DNA from: Flaccisagitta enflata
Taxonomy: Eukaryota; Chaetognatha; Sagittoidea; Aphragmophora
Reading direction: 5' to 3'
Length of the DNA: 64,000 nucleotides
Assembly (NCBI GenBank): GCA_965153355.1
Contig: OZ231127.1
Coordinates: 63,550,001-63,614,000 of the forward strand
Shown here: positions 44,897 through 56,022 of the stretch, in pieces
Layout of the letters: each line of letters begins with the position of its first letter
Position numbering within the stretch: the stretch's first letter is position 1
Notes under the pieces: generated by a model
The model's input: the letters and a program-made list of their open reading frames with translations, nothing else
Told to the model about the DNA's origin: nothing
Database searches by the model: none
Translations under genes and position numbers: made by a program

Positions 44897-46312
44897 GAGT
44901 GTCATCCATCAAACCCTGACAAATGTCGTTCAACTCTGTTACCATTTATGACTGCCGTCTGCCATTGATTGCTCAGCAAACAGACAGCTCAGGCCTCGGC
45001 CCGCCGGTTCCTTCAAATTGCTTGATAAGATGAGCTCTTTTTTTTCTTTTTTGATAAGATGAAAGTGTGGTACTTTTTCTATTCTTTTTTCTTTTTCTTT
45101 TTGGTCCTCATTTTAAAGGCATCAGCTCCGCCGATATCGAAATTGCTAAAATGCAGTTTGAGATTATGGCTTTTACCCTAAAAAAAAATCATTGTCAAAT
45201 CTAAGGTCGAAAAATAATGAATCTATATTGTGATTGACAACAGAGGTCAAAAGCAAACGTGGTTATGAATGGTTTGAAGTTAGAATTCGTTAAAACAAAG
45301 CCTGTACAGTGTACATGTTTTCGTTTATAAAGGTGTGTTTTGTGGCGCCGTAGTAACCAGTAACAAAACTTTGTTCTCACAAATGAATTGCGGGTGATTT
45401 CAGTTTACTTTCGTCCGCAAGACCTGAAGCCGGGCGTCCGTCTTTAAGTTCAGCTTAAACGAATCTATTCTCTTTCTTTTCTTAACGTGTTATCTTTTCA
45501 TTAATCTTAAAGATGAGTTTGAAGCAACTCAATTTATGATAAACGATGCCCGGGGTTAAAAATCGCAGAAGACGAAATTCAATCATCTTCTTTTCTTTTT
45601 TCACTTGCTCAATCATTCTTGCTCTCGCTCTTAAACGCAAATCTCTGATAAACAAGGCCAAGTAGGCAAATATGCACGCCTGGCCTGGTAGGGAATTTAA
45701 AGTGACTCGCAGAAACGAAAGATGAACGGCCCATGAAAGAACGGACATGGTTCTCTTTCACCTGTGAATTAGAGTTGCAGTAAAGTGATTTTCATCAGAT
45801 TGAATTTGTTACCATGTTCGCCAACGCACATCAATAAGAGGCTGGATCGGTTGATCCGTCGGTCTGTTGGTAACGCATTCGTTCCACAATTCACACGGTG
45901 CACATTTTGGCCTACTTGGCCTTGTTATTTCACATTTCACTTATGGTATTGGGTCGACACGGATTTGGTTTAAGTCTGTGTATGTGTTTTTCGGTGTGTA
46001 TCTATATTCGTATCCCGTCAGTGTCCTAATTGAATATAACTTTGAAAGGTCAGCCGTGTCGTGTTGGTTTCATGCCTCAATGAACAAGCTTGAACCTTGA
46101 CTCGCGACCAATTTGTAAATCATAACTCGGAAACTTTCCTCATTAGTTTATGACCCATAAAACTTAAGAGCGATCGTTTCTCACGTTCTCAATTTAAGGC
46201 GGAACTCATACCATACCATACCACCATACTCGTAACTCGCACTCCTTTTCCTCTTTTTCTCTTTTCGCACTGCCCCTTCTCCCCCCCCCCCTTTTCTCCT
46301 TTATCGTATGCA

Positions 46313-46452
46313 AAACAAGGCCGGATACACAGCAATCCAGTCGCGGACGGTTGGGCAGGAGCAGCTATGCAAAACCGTTCGCATTTTAAAAATTTCATGG
46401 ACGGACCGACCGACACGGCAGGGTGTTGAGTCGCGTGCACGCGACTAAAAAC
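46313..46452 (+). mobile_element. Hairpin-ended element, GTCGCG subfamily
   Basis: Head AAACAAGGCCGGATACACAG, then AGTCGCGGACGGTTGGGCAG (46339 onward). The core is short (GGACCGACC). The tail hairpin AGTCGCG-TGCA-CGCGACT is at 46429-46446, followed by AAAAACG. The same heptamer AGTCGCG occurs at the 5' site and in the 3' stem, unlike AGTTGCG in other copies. Confidence 0.75.
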
Positions 46453-47265
46453 GAATATTGTATATCTGAGGCGGTTGTTCTATTTTCTAATTATACCCAG
46501 ACATGAAGGTTATGATAAACAGATTCGATTATTGTAGTTGTAAAAATTTTGGGTGGTCGTTGATCTTTTAAAGATGAGAGTTTTTAGTGTTTTCAGAAAT
46601 CAAAATTAAATGAAGACAGGTGCATTCGATTTCTAGATGCGTTTTCGCAGGGCGGGTGTGGCACATATCCGTGTATCTTACTTATTTTAATATCTTATAT
46701 CATCTTAATATCCTTTTAAGTATCATCTTACATGTAGAACGGACGCTTCTATAAGACATGTCTTGGGCGTCTTGGCCTTGGTTGTCGAGCACCTAAAACA
46801 CCAAAATAAAAACACACGGAATCCGTGATGCTTAGTTTATTGAACTTCGAGGATCCGGCTCCCGTTAGTTTAGAAAAAAAATTCCCAAATTGTTTTCTTT
46901 GTTTTCAAATCACGATTTGAAATCTAAAGGCGACCGTCACGGAAATGTATCCAGGAACAAAAGTGTCCGGTCAACAGGCATGCACATGAGAAAAAATTTT
47001 TTACACACTTAGGCAACTTTTAATAGCTATTACGTGCGTCCACGTATCTGTGATAAGTCGTCTTCGTCGCTGTTGAGTCAACAGTGTTGACGCTCAGGCC
47101 AAATGTTGCCCTATCAGCGCGAAACGTCACGAACTGAAGGACGGGTGGATGGACAGATCGACTGATCGATGGACAAAATGATTCAAGAAATACCATTACA
47201 TGTACGTGTATGAGAAGTCAGTTGCATCGCGTGACCAGGTTTCCACGCAAAGAAAATGGCAGAAA

Positions 47266-47488
47266 AACAAGTGACACGGGGTCACAATATCGTTGCGGAC
47301 GGGTGGGCAGGGGCATCCAACCCCCATCCACACCTCAACCCACCCCCAGCACTCAAACATACACAAAAAGTATCGAAAACGCTGATTTTCCACTTTTCGA
47401 CTCGATCACCATGACGGACGGACCGACGGACGGACGGACGGACGGACGGACAAAGCCTCTTATAGAGTTGCGTGTCCGCAACTAAAAA
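47266..47488 (+). mobile_element. Hairpin-ended GGAC-core element, best-preserved copy
   Basis: Head AAACAAGTGACACGGGGTCA, then TATCGTTGCGGACGGGTGGG, then a C-rich half (CCACACCTCAACCCACCCCC), then TATCGAAAACGCT, a (GGAC)n core, tail CAAAGCCTCTTATAG and hairpin AGTTGCG-TGTC-CGCAACT (47466-47483) with AAAAAG after it. No coding capacity. Confidence 0.75.
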
Positions 47489-47953
47489 GAAAGGCAAAAT
47501 CTAAGGTTATACTTCGTTTGTTGTGACAAGAACGACCAATGCGTACAATGAGAAACTTGTTTTGTTTTAGTTGTTTCGGTGTTCTTTCTCAGATAATCTC
47601 TACTTTCTGTCAAAAGCAGCTGACTTAGAGTCGCTCATGTTTTCGGATTTAAAGTAACTTTTTCACCTGAAATAATTTCATAACGGAAGGCCCTTTCCAT
47701 TAAAAGAGTGAAAAACGGGTCAAGTAGTTGTGAGGATACTAAAGAAAGGCCGATTTCTCCGATTTCCCATGGGAATCATCGAGAAATGAGATGAGAAAAG
47801 AAATTGGGAAGTTGTAAACTGTAACGAGAATTGTTTCCTCTGAGGGTAAATGGTAACAAAAGGTGAGGGGGTTAAAAAAGGTGATAGCGAAGATTGGTGG
47901 GCAGCAAAAGTGGAAGTTGAAAATGAGATTTTGAGTACGCTTTAAGAATATTT

Positions 47954-48081
47954 AGTTGAACCCCGCTCTGACGGTCCCGACAGCTAAAAAAATTATGGAT
48001 TCTTCAACTTGTTCTTTAATTCCTATGTTGCCAATAGTAGAATTCAGCTTATTGCAAATCCGTTAGAGCGGGATTTTACTG
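47954..48081. mobile_element. Short MITE with GAACCCCGCTCT termini (~128 bp)
   Basis: AGTTGAACCCCGCTCTGACGG at the left faces CCGTTAGAGCGGGATTTTACTG at the right, which is followed by TA. The ends look Tc1/mariner-like. The left TA and first base appear mutated. A related single end (AGTTGAACCCCGCAATTAGG) lies at 48295. Confidence 0.65.
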
Positions 48082-48895
48082 TAGATTTCAGACCGTCTGG
48101 TCTTGAATTCAAAGACGCCAGGGCCTACGTGCCCTAGACTACCTTCCTTAAACGTAAAAAGTCTTAGAATTTGACAAGAATATAAGGCATACACATACAA
48201 GTTAAGAGAATTTTTTTAAGTTACAGTTGAGATTCACTGGAGTATTTTTTAATGGATATCCATAAGAATGGTACATCTGTTTTATATGCAAGTAGAGTTG
48301 AACCCCGCAATTAGGGATGTCAGGGGACAAACAATCTTCATGTGATTTAGGCGGATTTCTATTTCTATTCTATTATTGTCAATTAATGAAATTTTAAAAA
48401 ATGATATGAAGGGAATAAGATATTAGTGTATTGAGAAACAGAGTGTGCGCTCTATCAACTGACCTACCGACCAACCAATCAACAAATCGACCAGCTAATT
48501 ACCTGACCGACCAACCCACCAACTGATACAGGGAAATTACAGGTGTGCTTTAAAGCGCGTAATGGGCACCACACAACTAAATCTTACCCACTTATAGTGG
48601 TCACTGATAGACATTGATATACATTGATGATTTTATTTACAAAACATTGTATCTAGTAAAACGTTAAAACTTTTATCCCTATCGAACCAGAGAGTGTCAA
48701 TCAAATCTTAGTCCGAAATCCAAACCAACGTCGAAAATTGAAAAAAAAAATAGCCAAGAATGAAAACCCAAAAAAATATGCGTGGAGAATTTTTTGAAAT
48801 CTTTAACGAATAAACATTTCAATTCGAATGAATTTTTCTACATTAGCAGGGAGAAGTAGTGAAAGAAATCAAAGAAAAGAAGAGGAAAAAACATT

Positions 48896-49086
<191 letters not shown>

Positions 49087-49278
49087 GAGAGACAGAGAGA
49101 GACAGAGAGGGACAGAGGGAGACATGGCGAGACAGACACAGATACACAGAGACACGGAAAGACATACACACTCACAGACAGTCAGCTCAGACTGCGAAAA
49201 AGAAATAGATACTGATGAAGACGGAGACCGAGATAGAAGGATCCATGTCCACGGAGCAAACCGCAGGTTGAGGCCCAA

Positions 49279-49460
<182 letters not shown>

Positions 49461-49529
49461 GACAGACAGAGAGTAAAATAAAAAGAGTGATTGTTGGAAG
49501 GAATGAGAAAATGAAAGACAGAATGAAAA

Positions 49530-49593
<64 letters not shown>

Positions 49594-49718
49594 AAGAAAG
49601 ATAGAAAGAAAGAAAGAAAGGAAAAAAGAAAGGAAAAAAAGAAAACTAAAGAAAGAAACCGAGAAAGACAATAGATAGAAAGAAAGAGTGAAAGAAAGAA
49701 AGAAAGAAAGAAAATGAA

Positions 49719-49774
<56 letters not shown>

Positions 49775-49778
49775 AAAA

Positions 49779-49850
<72 letters not shown>

Positions 49851-49852
49851 AA
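49530..49852. repeat. (GAAA)n array, ~320 bp
   Basis: Tetranucleotide purine array with short irregular middle (49615-49710). A further (GAAA)n block at 50040-50135 follows a hairpin-element tail at 49965-50015. Confidence 0.95.
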
Positions 49853-50039
49853 AAGACAGGCCCGTCCGGACAACTCAGGTCATGTGCGTGATTTTTGAAC
49901 ATGCATGATAGACAGACGGACAGAAGGATATACGGACAGACGGTGGACTTACGGACATACAAACCAATACAGACGGATGGATGGACCCTCTTTTAGAGAT
50001 GCGATGGCGCACCTACTATCTTGGAAAAAAAAGAGAGAA

Positions 50040-50058
50040 AGAAAGTAAGAAAAAATGA

Positions 50059-50134
<76 letters not shown>

Positions 50135-50135
50135 A
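50040..50135. repeat. (GAAA)n array
   Basis: About 22 GAAA units. Confidence 0.95.
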
Positions 50136-50514
50136 AAATGGGAAAAAGCAAGAATAAAGAAGGCGCCGAAAGTAAGGATACCAGATGGCTGGACAAAAAA
50201 CATGAATAGACAAACAGTCAAAACGTTGACTCAAGGATAACTTGAATAAATAATCAAGGTTTGATTTAGCATCCTTGAAAATATATTCTCGCGGAATCCT
50301 TTCCATGATCTGGAATTGTAGATTTGTTACCATTTCCAATTCCAACTGAAGGAAATTAAGTCACATTATACATAATACTTGTCATTGCCCGAGTAGGCCA
50401 GTTCAGAGTTTCTGAGTCACGGTTAGTGACTACACAGGGACCATGCAACTGTCTCCCTACCTATCTTTTAGGGTCTGTCCTTCTGGTTCTCTATGTCTCT
50501 CTGTCTCTCTCTGT

Positions 50515-50760
<246 letters not shown>

Positions 50761-51479
50761 TGTTTTCATTACATAGCCTAAACTGGGTTTGATGGATGAC
50801 AGATTGCCCAGGAAAGGAAAAGGAAGAAATCAAGAAGCAGTTTGTCCCGGTTTCCTGCTCGTAATTCTCTCGTCAGCGCTTCAGCGACGGGCAAAGGCTA
50901 CTTCTTGAAGAGGCCTTCTCCACTACGGGTTGACCCGACACTGCCCGTGCCGTATTAGTTCATCTTTTTGCCTCTAGGTCATTGTTTTCAAAACGATTTT
51001 GTTTAAATACTGTCATTATTGTTGCAGTAACGCCCCTGCCCAACCATCCGCGACTGTTACAAGGTTGTCAAAAAAACCGCCACAATGGTAAATACGTCAA
51101 CAAACAGTCAAAAGACAAAGATATCGCTATCCAGGCCAAGGTCCATATCCTACAATTTTATCTCGTCGTGAGAGTCTTGAGTCATCGTAAATGCGTCAAC
51201 AAACGTAGTCAAGACGTTGCCGCGATACTCTCCCTGTCACGCAGACTCGTTAAACCGTCATTCACAACAACTCTCAGCCTTTGTCTTTTTCCTTTTCCCT
51301 CGGTTTCCTTCCTTTTCTTTTCATTTCTTTTCTTTTCTTTTCCCTTCTTTTCTTTTCTTTGCTTTTCTTTTTCTTTTCTTTTTCTTTTCTTTTTCCCCTT
51401 CCTTCTTTTTTTCCCTTTACTTCTCTTTTTCTCTTCAATCTCCTTTTTGGGCAGCGCTCTCCTCCCTCTTCTAGGGACT

Positions 51480-51730
51480 TCAGGCCCAAATCTTATCTTG
51501 TAAGCCCAAATTCCAGCCCCGAGGCCCAAATCCCAACCACAAGGCCAAAATCCCATCCTTTGGGTCCGAATCCCAGCCAATAAGCCAAAATACCAGCTTT
51601 GAGGTCCAAATTTCATCTTTTAGGCCCAAATACCAGCCTATTGGCCCAAATCTCAGGCTCGAAACCGAAATCCTAGCCTTGAGGCCCAAATCCTTGCCGC
51701 AAGGCTCAAATCTCAGCAGTTAGGCATGAA
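51480..51730. repeat. Degenerate ~30-bp minisatellite
   Basis: About eight units of the form GAGGCCCAAATCCCAGCCTT(...)AAG. A pyrimidine-rich tract (TTTTCTTTTC) at 51290-51435 precedes it. It lies 240 bp before the LINE ORF1. Confidence 0.85.
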
Positions 51731-51971
51731 ATACAATCTCAACATTTACTCAGATAACATAGCGTACAGATTGCATATAGACAACATATAGACAACATCT
51801 CCTGATTTTCCGCGACTTTTTTTTTCGCCGACGGATTAACACAAGAAATCTCACCGATTCTATGAAAAGGGATACTTTTCTCTCGCACCCTTTTTCTAAT
51901 GGTCATGCATCTCTCCTCGATGGTCGGACTTTTTCAACAAATCAATCTTTTTATCTCGCATACGATCAACC

Positions 51972-53510
51972 ATGGATCCTTACACAGTGAATGAAATTCT
52001 GTGTTTCGTCTCGTCGCAATTTGACAAACTCAACCGTCAAAATCTCAACTCAATTCTTTTGGATTCCTATTCCAAGGATGAATTAATCACGGCAAAACAA
52101 ATTCTCATTTCTCTATGTGAAAAATGCCACATCTCGGACGCCATCAATTCTTCTAAGAAGAGTCGTATCGGTCAAAACGTGGAAAACAAAGTCGCCAAAG
52201 ACATTATTGACATTTGGGAAATTGTCGACACTAAACGTGGCGGTCAGCTTCAAACCCAATTTGTTGCGGCAGATCCAACCCGTTTGCCATCTGTCAACGC
52301 CGACAAATACAACCTGCAGTTTTTGATCTCATCAATCATCAAACTACAAGAACAGAATACTGTACTTCAGTCTCAATTAGAGTCTGTCACCGAATCATTA
52401 ACCGCGATTCACGACAGATTGCCATCAGAATCGTCGGACACTCCATTTGACTTTGACAATCCACGTAAACGGAGATTAGACGCTACTCTCCCTTCATTTG
52501 TTCCTCGTCAAAGACTCGATTCGGCGCCAGAATTTGCGTTGTTTTCATCGGCGTCTTCAGGCGTCCATCTCTCAGCTGTTTCAACGGCGTCAATTCCGCC
52601 AGTTCTTCCTGGACCGGCGCCAGTCATTCCAATAGCGACGGTTTCATCGTCGTCAATCTCAGCGGCGCCGCGTATCTCGGCGTCGATCTCGGCGGCGCCA
52701 CTTATCCCGCCGCCAATCTCAGCGGTGCCGTCTGTCTCGCCTACAATCGCAGAGGTGTCTGTCTCATCGGCAGAGGCGTCTGTCTCATCGTCGTCTATCT
52801 CATCGACGTCTACTTCGTCGTCAATCTCGGCGGCGGCGTCCCAAACCTCGCCGATTTCTACGGCGGCGCTCTCGGCGGCGTCGGCGGCGTCGGCGACGCC
52901 GGATCAACAGATTTCGCCCACGAGGCCGTCCACGGGCATCTCAGCGGGATCACCTGCTGTGACAACTGAACAGGAGTCGGCGGCGGCGGCGGCGGCAGCG
53001 GCGACTGCGTCCGCGGCTGCGGCGGCAACAGCGGCAGCTGTCAACAAAAACGCAGCTCCTTCGCCCAAAAATCCAGACACTCGAAAATCTTATTCCTCGG
53101 CAACCAAATCTCGTGATCGACCTTGGAATCTGATCACTGCCCGAGACAAAAGAAAAATAATTCCAGTCACCGGTCAGGCAGACAAAAAGAACTCCGATCT
53201 TTTGGAAGGAGTACCTCCCATTGTTCGCGATTTCTGGGACATCTCGGTCTCTAGGCTGAGTGAGTCAGTCACAGCCGACAAGGTCAGAGCTCATCTACAC
53301 CAGCACGGATTAGAAGTTCGAGATGTGTTTATTCTCAATTCCAAAATCAAGGGCACCAAAGCTGCCAAAGTTCGTGTCGCCCGTGAACATGGTGAGCGAG
53401 CAAAATCACCTCTCATTTGGCCTCAGCACGTTAAAGTCGCAGATTGGGTCAAGCTCAAAAAGAAAGCAAATCCCAACGTCGCCACCGGCGGCGAAAATGG
53501 CTCATTGTAG
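51972..53510 (+). CDS. LINE ORF1 protein (512 aa), intact
   Basis: It is a nucleic-acid-binding partner of the LINE ribonucleoprotein. Residues ~1-90 form a helical N-terminal region (MDPYTVNEILCFVSSQFDKL). Residues ~112-150 form a coiled coil (FLISSIIKLQEQNTVLQSQL). About residues 190-365 are a Ser/Ala/Pro linker with Ala runs coded mostly by GCG. The C-terminal ~90 residues are conserved (FWDISVSRLSESVTADKVRA ... SPLIWPQHVKVADW), an RRM-like segment with the K-V-x-V ... P-x-x-WP-x-x-V-x-V-x-x-W ending seen in CR1/L2-type ORF1p. No stop or frameshift. The start ATG has CC before it (AACCATGGAT). The next ORF begins 14 bases before this stop, so ORF2 translation probably depends on re-initiation. 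Confidence 0.85.
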   Translation: MDPYTVNEILCFVSSQFDKLNRQNLNSILLDSYSKDELITAKQILISLCEKCHISDAINSSKKSRIGQNVENKVAKDIIDIWEIVDTKRGGQLQTQFVAADPTRLPSVNADKYNLQFLISSIIKLQEQNTVLQSQLESVTESLTAIHDRLPSESSDTPFDFDNPRKRRLDATLPSFVPRQRLDSAPEFALFSSASSGVHLSAVSTASIPPVLPGPAPVIPIATVSSSSISAAPRISASISAAPLIPPPISAVPSVSPTIAEVSVSSAEASVSSSSISSTSTSSSISAAASQTSPISTAALSAASAASATPDQQISPTRPSTGISAGSPAVTTEQESAAAAAAAATASAAAAATAAAVNKNAAPSPKNPDTRKSYSSATKSRDRPWNLITARDKRKIIPVTGQADKKNSDLLEGVPPIVRDFWDISVSRLSESVTADKVRAHLHQHGLEVRDVFILNSKIKGTKAAKVRVAREHGERAKSPLIWPQHVKVADWVKLKKKANPNVATGGENGSL

Positions 53511-54359
53511 CTCCCTCTTCTCTCTCATTTTTGTCACCATTGTTTTCGCTGCCTCGATTTCAAGTGAAAAGGATGTGACCATTGCGTCTTTTAATCTCCA
53601 TGGCTTCTCAACCTCGTCACAGTATGCCAAAGACTGCATCAGTTCATACAAAGGCATCTGGATGTTACAGGAGCACTGGCTTAGCGAGTTCCATCTATCA
53701 AAGTTACAGCAACTTAACTGTCAATATGTTGCTCATTCTGGCATGGAAGATAGTGTCTCTTCTGGGATTTATCGAGGTCGCCCATATGGAGGAGTAGCTA
53801 TTTGTTGGTCTCCCGATCTGAATCATCTTATAAAACCTGTGTCTAACTATAAACACAAGCGTGTTGTGGCTGTAGAGTTGAATTCTTCGGATCGCATCAT
53901 CTTATTCATCTCAGTCTACATGCCATTTTACAATGCGAGCAAACGGGATCAATGCATGAATGATACAATTGATGCAATCTCAATGATCGAATTGCTTATA
54001 GAAGATCATCCGCACCATGAAATTGTGATAGGAGGTGATCTAAACACAGAACTAAAGGGTGAATCTCCATTTGATCCTTTGTGGAGTGATTTACTGACAA
54101 AATACTCATTTGCATATTGTGATAGCGTTATCTCAGCCCCTCGATACACATACCGTCATGATACCTTGGATCAAAAAAAGTTCAACGATCATTTTATAGT
54201 CAGCAAATCATTTCTTGATGGCTCAAGTCATAACCATCGGATACTTGATGATGGCGACAATTGTTCAGATCATCTTCCAATCTTGATGAACATCAGGCTT
54301 CAGATTCAGCCGCCGAATACGGTTCAAAATCAAACGGATTCTCAGTTGTCTGTTAATTG
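53497..54359 (+). CDS. LINE ORF2, 5' part: apurinic endonuclease domain
   Basis: It starts at the ATG overlapping the ORF1 end. A hydrophobic start (SLFSLIFVTIVFAASIS) precedes the endonuclease: ASFNLHGF (motif with Asn), MLQEHWLSE (catalytic Glu), GGVAICW, VYMPFYNAS, IGGDLNTEL (Asp/Asn), YTYRHDTLDQKKFNDH, and CSDHLPI (final SDH). All the usual catalytic residues are present. It is the nuclease that nicks target DNA for target-primed reverse transcription. The frame is broken at 54360 by the 4-kb insertion and continues at 58416. Confidence 0.88.
54348..54359. repeat. Target site duplication, left copy
   Basis: GTCTGTTAATTG, identical to 58404-58415, directly before the T-run of the insertion. 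Confidence 0.95.
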
Positions 54360-54399
54360 TTTTTTTTTTTTTTTTTTTTTTTTTTTTTCACAAGAGAGA

Positions 54400-54600
54400 A
54401 GTTGTCTCTGTCGGTGGACAGAGTCTGAGACATGACAGGTGAAAAACGTATGTTCGACCATATGCATCCCTGTTTCTCTGTCGGTAGACAGAGGTGGAGA
54501 TTTGATAGATACAAAAAGGCCGGATAGTAAGTTAGTAACCACAGGTAGCGAGATCATATGCATCCCCGTATCTCTGTCGTTAGACAGAGATGGAGATTTA
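54400..54600 (-). other. Three repeated stem-loops next to the poly(A) end of the inserted LINE
   Basis: CTCTGTC-NNNN-GACAGAG at 54406-54423, 54476-54493 and 54572-54589. The seven-pair stem is identical, the loops are GGTG, GGTA and GTTA. The second and third are preceded by CATATGCATCCC and followed by GGAGATTT. On the minus strand they lie just upstream of the A-tail, where some LINE RTs recognise a 3' stem-loop (inference). Confidence 0.75.
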
Positions 54601-55029
54601 ATAGGTAAAAATAACGTAAAGAAAGGAGCCACGGCGGCGGTCGTGTCAACCCCCAACAGCCAGGCGGCAAAAAGCCCAAACACAAGGGGGCAGAACGGCC
54701 CCCAAAGCCACAAAACCAGCAGGGCCACCCTGTGACCCAGTCCAAGACACCCAGGGGCCCCGCGCATTGCAGGGGCCCCGCCGTAATAAAAAACCCCAGG
54801 AGGGGTACAAAGCACACCAGCATACCAGGAGGCAACAAAGCCCCCATTTTAAGCACACGGCCACACCAGCAAGGGACCCTGCACAAGCAAAGGCCCCCCA
54901 CAGACAAGCAAGGGCAGGCACAGGGACGGACCGAGGCAAAAGAAAAAAGGAGAGAGCAAAGCCGCAGAAGGCCCAAAGGCGGGCCCCCATGTCACAAGCA
55001 CAAAAAACAGGCGGCCAAATGGCCACAAT

Positions 55030-55571
55030 CAGGAAGGGCAGAAAGCCAAAAAAGAGGCAGAGCCAAACGGCACACAAGAGAGCAGAGCACAGAGCCAAGG
55101 AGCCCAAAACGAAAAAAAAAAGACAAAAAAAAAAAAAAAAAAAAAAAAACAAAACAAAACAAAAAAAAGGGGCAAACAGAGCCAAAAGGCACAAAGCACA
55201 AAAACGCCCAGAAGAGGGCCAAAAGGCCCCAGGGAGAGCCCAAGGGGCCCCAACACCACAAAAAGGACCAACAGGGAGCAGCGCAAACACAGCCAAAAAG
55301 CACAAAGGGGCAAAGACGCCCAGAGGAGGACCAAAGGGCCCCCAAGGAGAGCCGAAAAGGCCCAACAACGACGAAAAAGGCCAAGAAGGGCAGGACAAGC
55401 AAAACCACAAGGCACAAGGGGCAAAGACGCACAAGGAGGACCAAAGGGCCCCAAGAAGAGCCCAAAGGGCCCAACACAACCCAAAAGAACCAAAAGGCCA
55501 AAAGGCACAAGAGGCAAAAACGCCCAGGGGGAGGGCAGAGCCAAAAAGCCAAAAGGCACAAGGGGCAAAAA
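55030..55571. repeat. 542-base stretch with no T on the plus strand
   Basis: It is composed of diverged ~115-bp units and, toward its end, 51-bp tandem units (three copies, 55500-55640) built from GCCAAAAGGCACAAGGGGC and GCCCAGGGGGAGGGC. All six frames are open over long distances simply because plus-strand stops need T and minus-strand stops need A. I do not consider it coding. Confidence 0.85.
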
Positions 55572-55919
55572 TGCCCAGGGGGAGGGCAGAGCCAAAAAGC
55601 CAAAAGGCACAAGGGGCAAAAATGCCCAGGGGGAGGGCCAAAGGGCCCAATATTACAACAGAGACAGCCAGAAGAGGAAGACTACCAAAGGCGGTGGGGG
55701 GGCATTGCGATCAATCAAAAAGATCCCAATACCGATATCCCACCCCCTCTGCTAGTCCACACCATATAATGGTGCCCCCTTCTAACCGACCCAGCAAGCC
55801 GGCCACCAGTACGCGAGACTCGAACAATGCCACACTTCCCTCGAGTCTCGCAGTGTACCACTCCTCCACCAACTCCTTCTTGAGACTATGGAGAAAGTGG
55901 GACCTGGAGGATGTTCACG

Positions 55920-56022
55920 AGTATTGCTTAAGCATTGCTTAGCAAGTCTTGAGCAATGCTTGAGCATGCTTGAGCAATGCTTGAGCAATGCTTAAGTGTT
56001 GCTAAGCAATGCTTAAGCAATG
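55920..56022. repeat. Palindromic ~11-bp minisatellite
   Basis: Repeated TGCTTGAGCAA / TGCTTAAGCAA units on both strands. It ends where the minus-strand LINE ORF2 stops (56013). Confidence 0.85.

Larger units (their letters stand above)
41856..46312. other. No gene recognised; SSRs and repeat relics
   Basis: This is the region upstream of the OctbetaR coding start. It may contain the promoter and 5' non-coding exons, which I cannot place. It includes (CTT)n, a T-run at 42619-42637, (GA)n at 43288-43376 followed by a 28-bp tandem duplication (43377-43434), (CT)n at 44847-44894, and hairpin-element relics at 43814-43920 and 45836-45931. Confidence 0.45.

Noticed and set aside
54646-55942. Large frames on both strands (334-391 codons), one Lys/Gln/Pro-rich and one hydrophobic
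   Set aside because: The plus strand has almost no T and so almost no stops in any frame on either strand. No domain or codon-bias signal supports coding.
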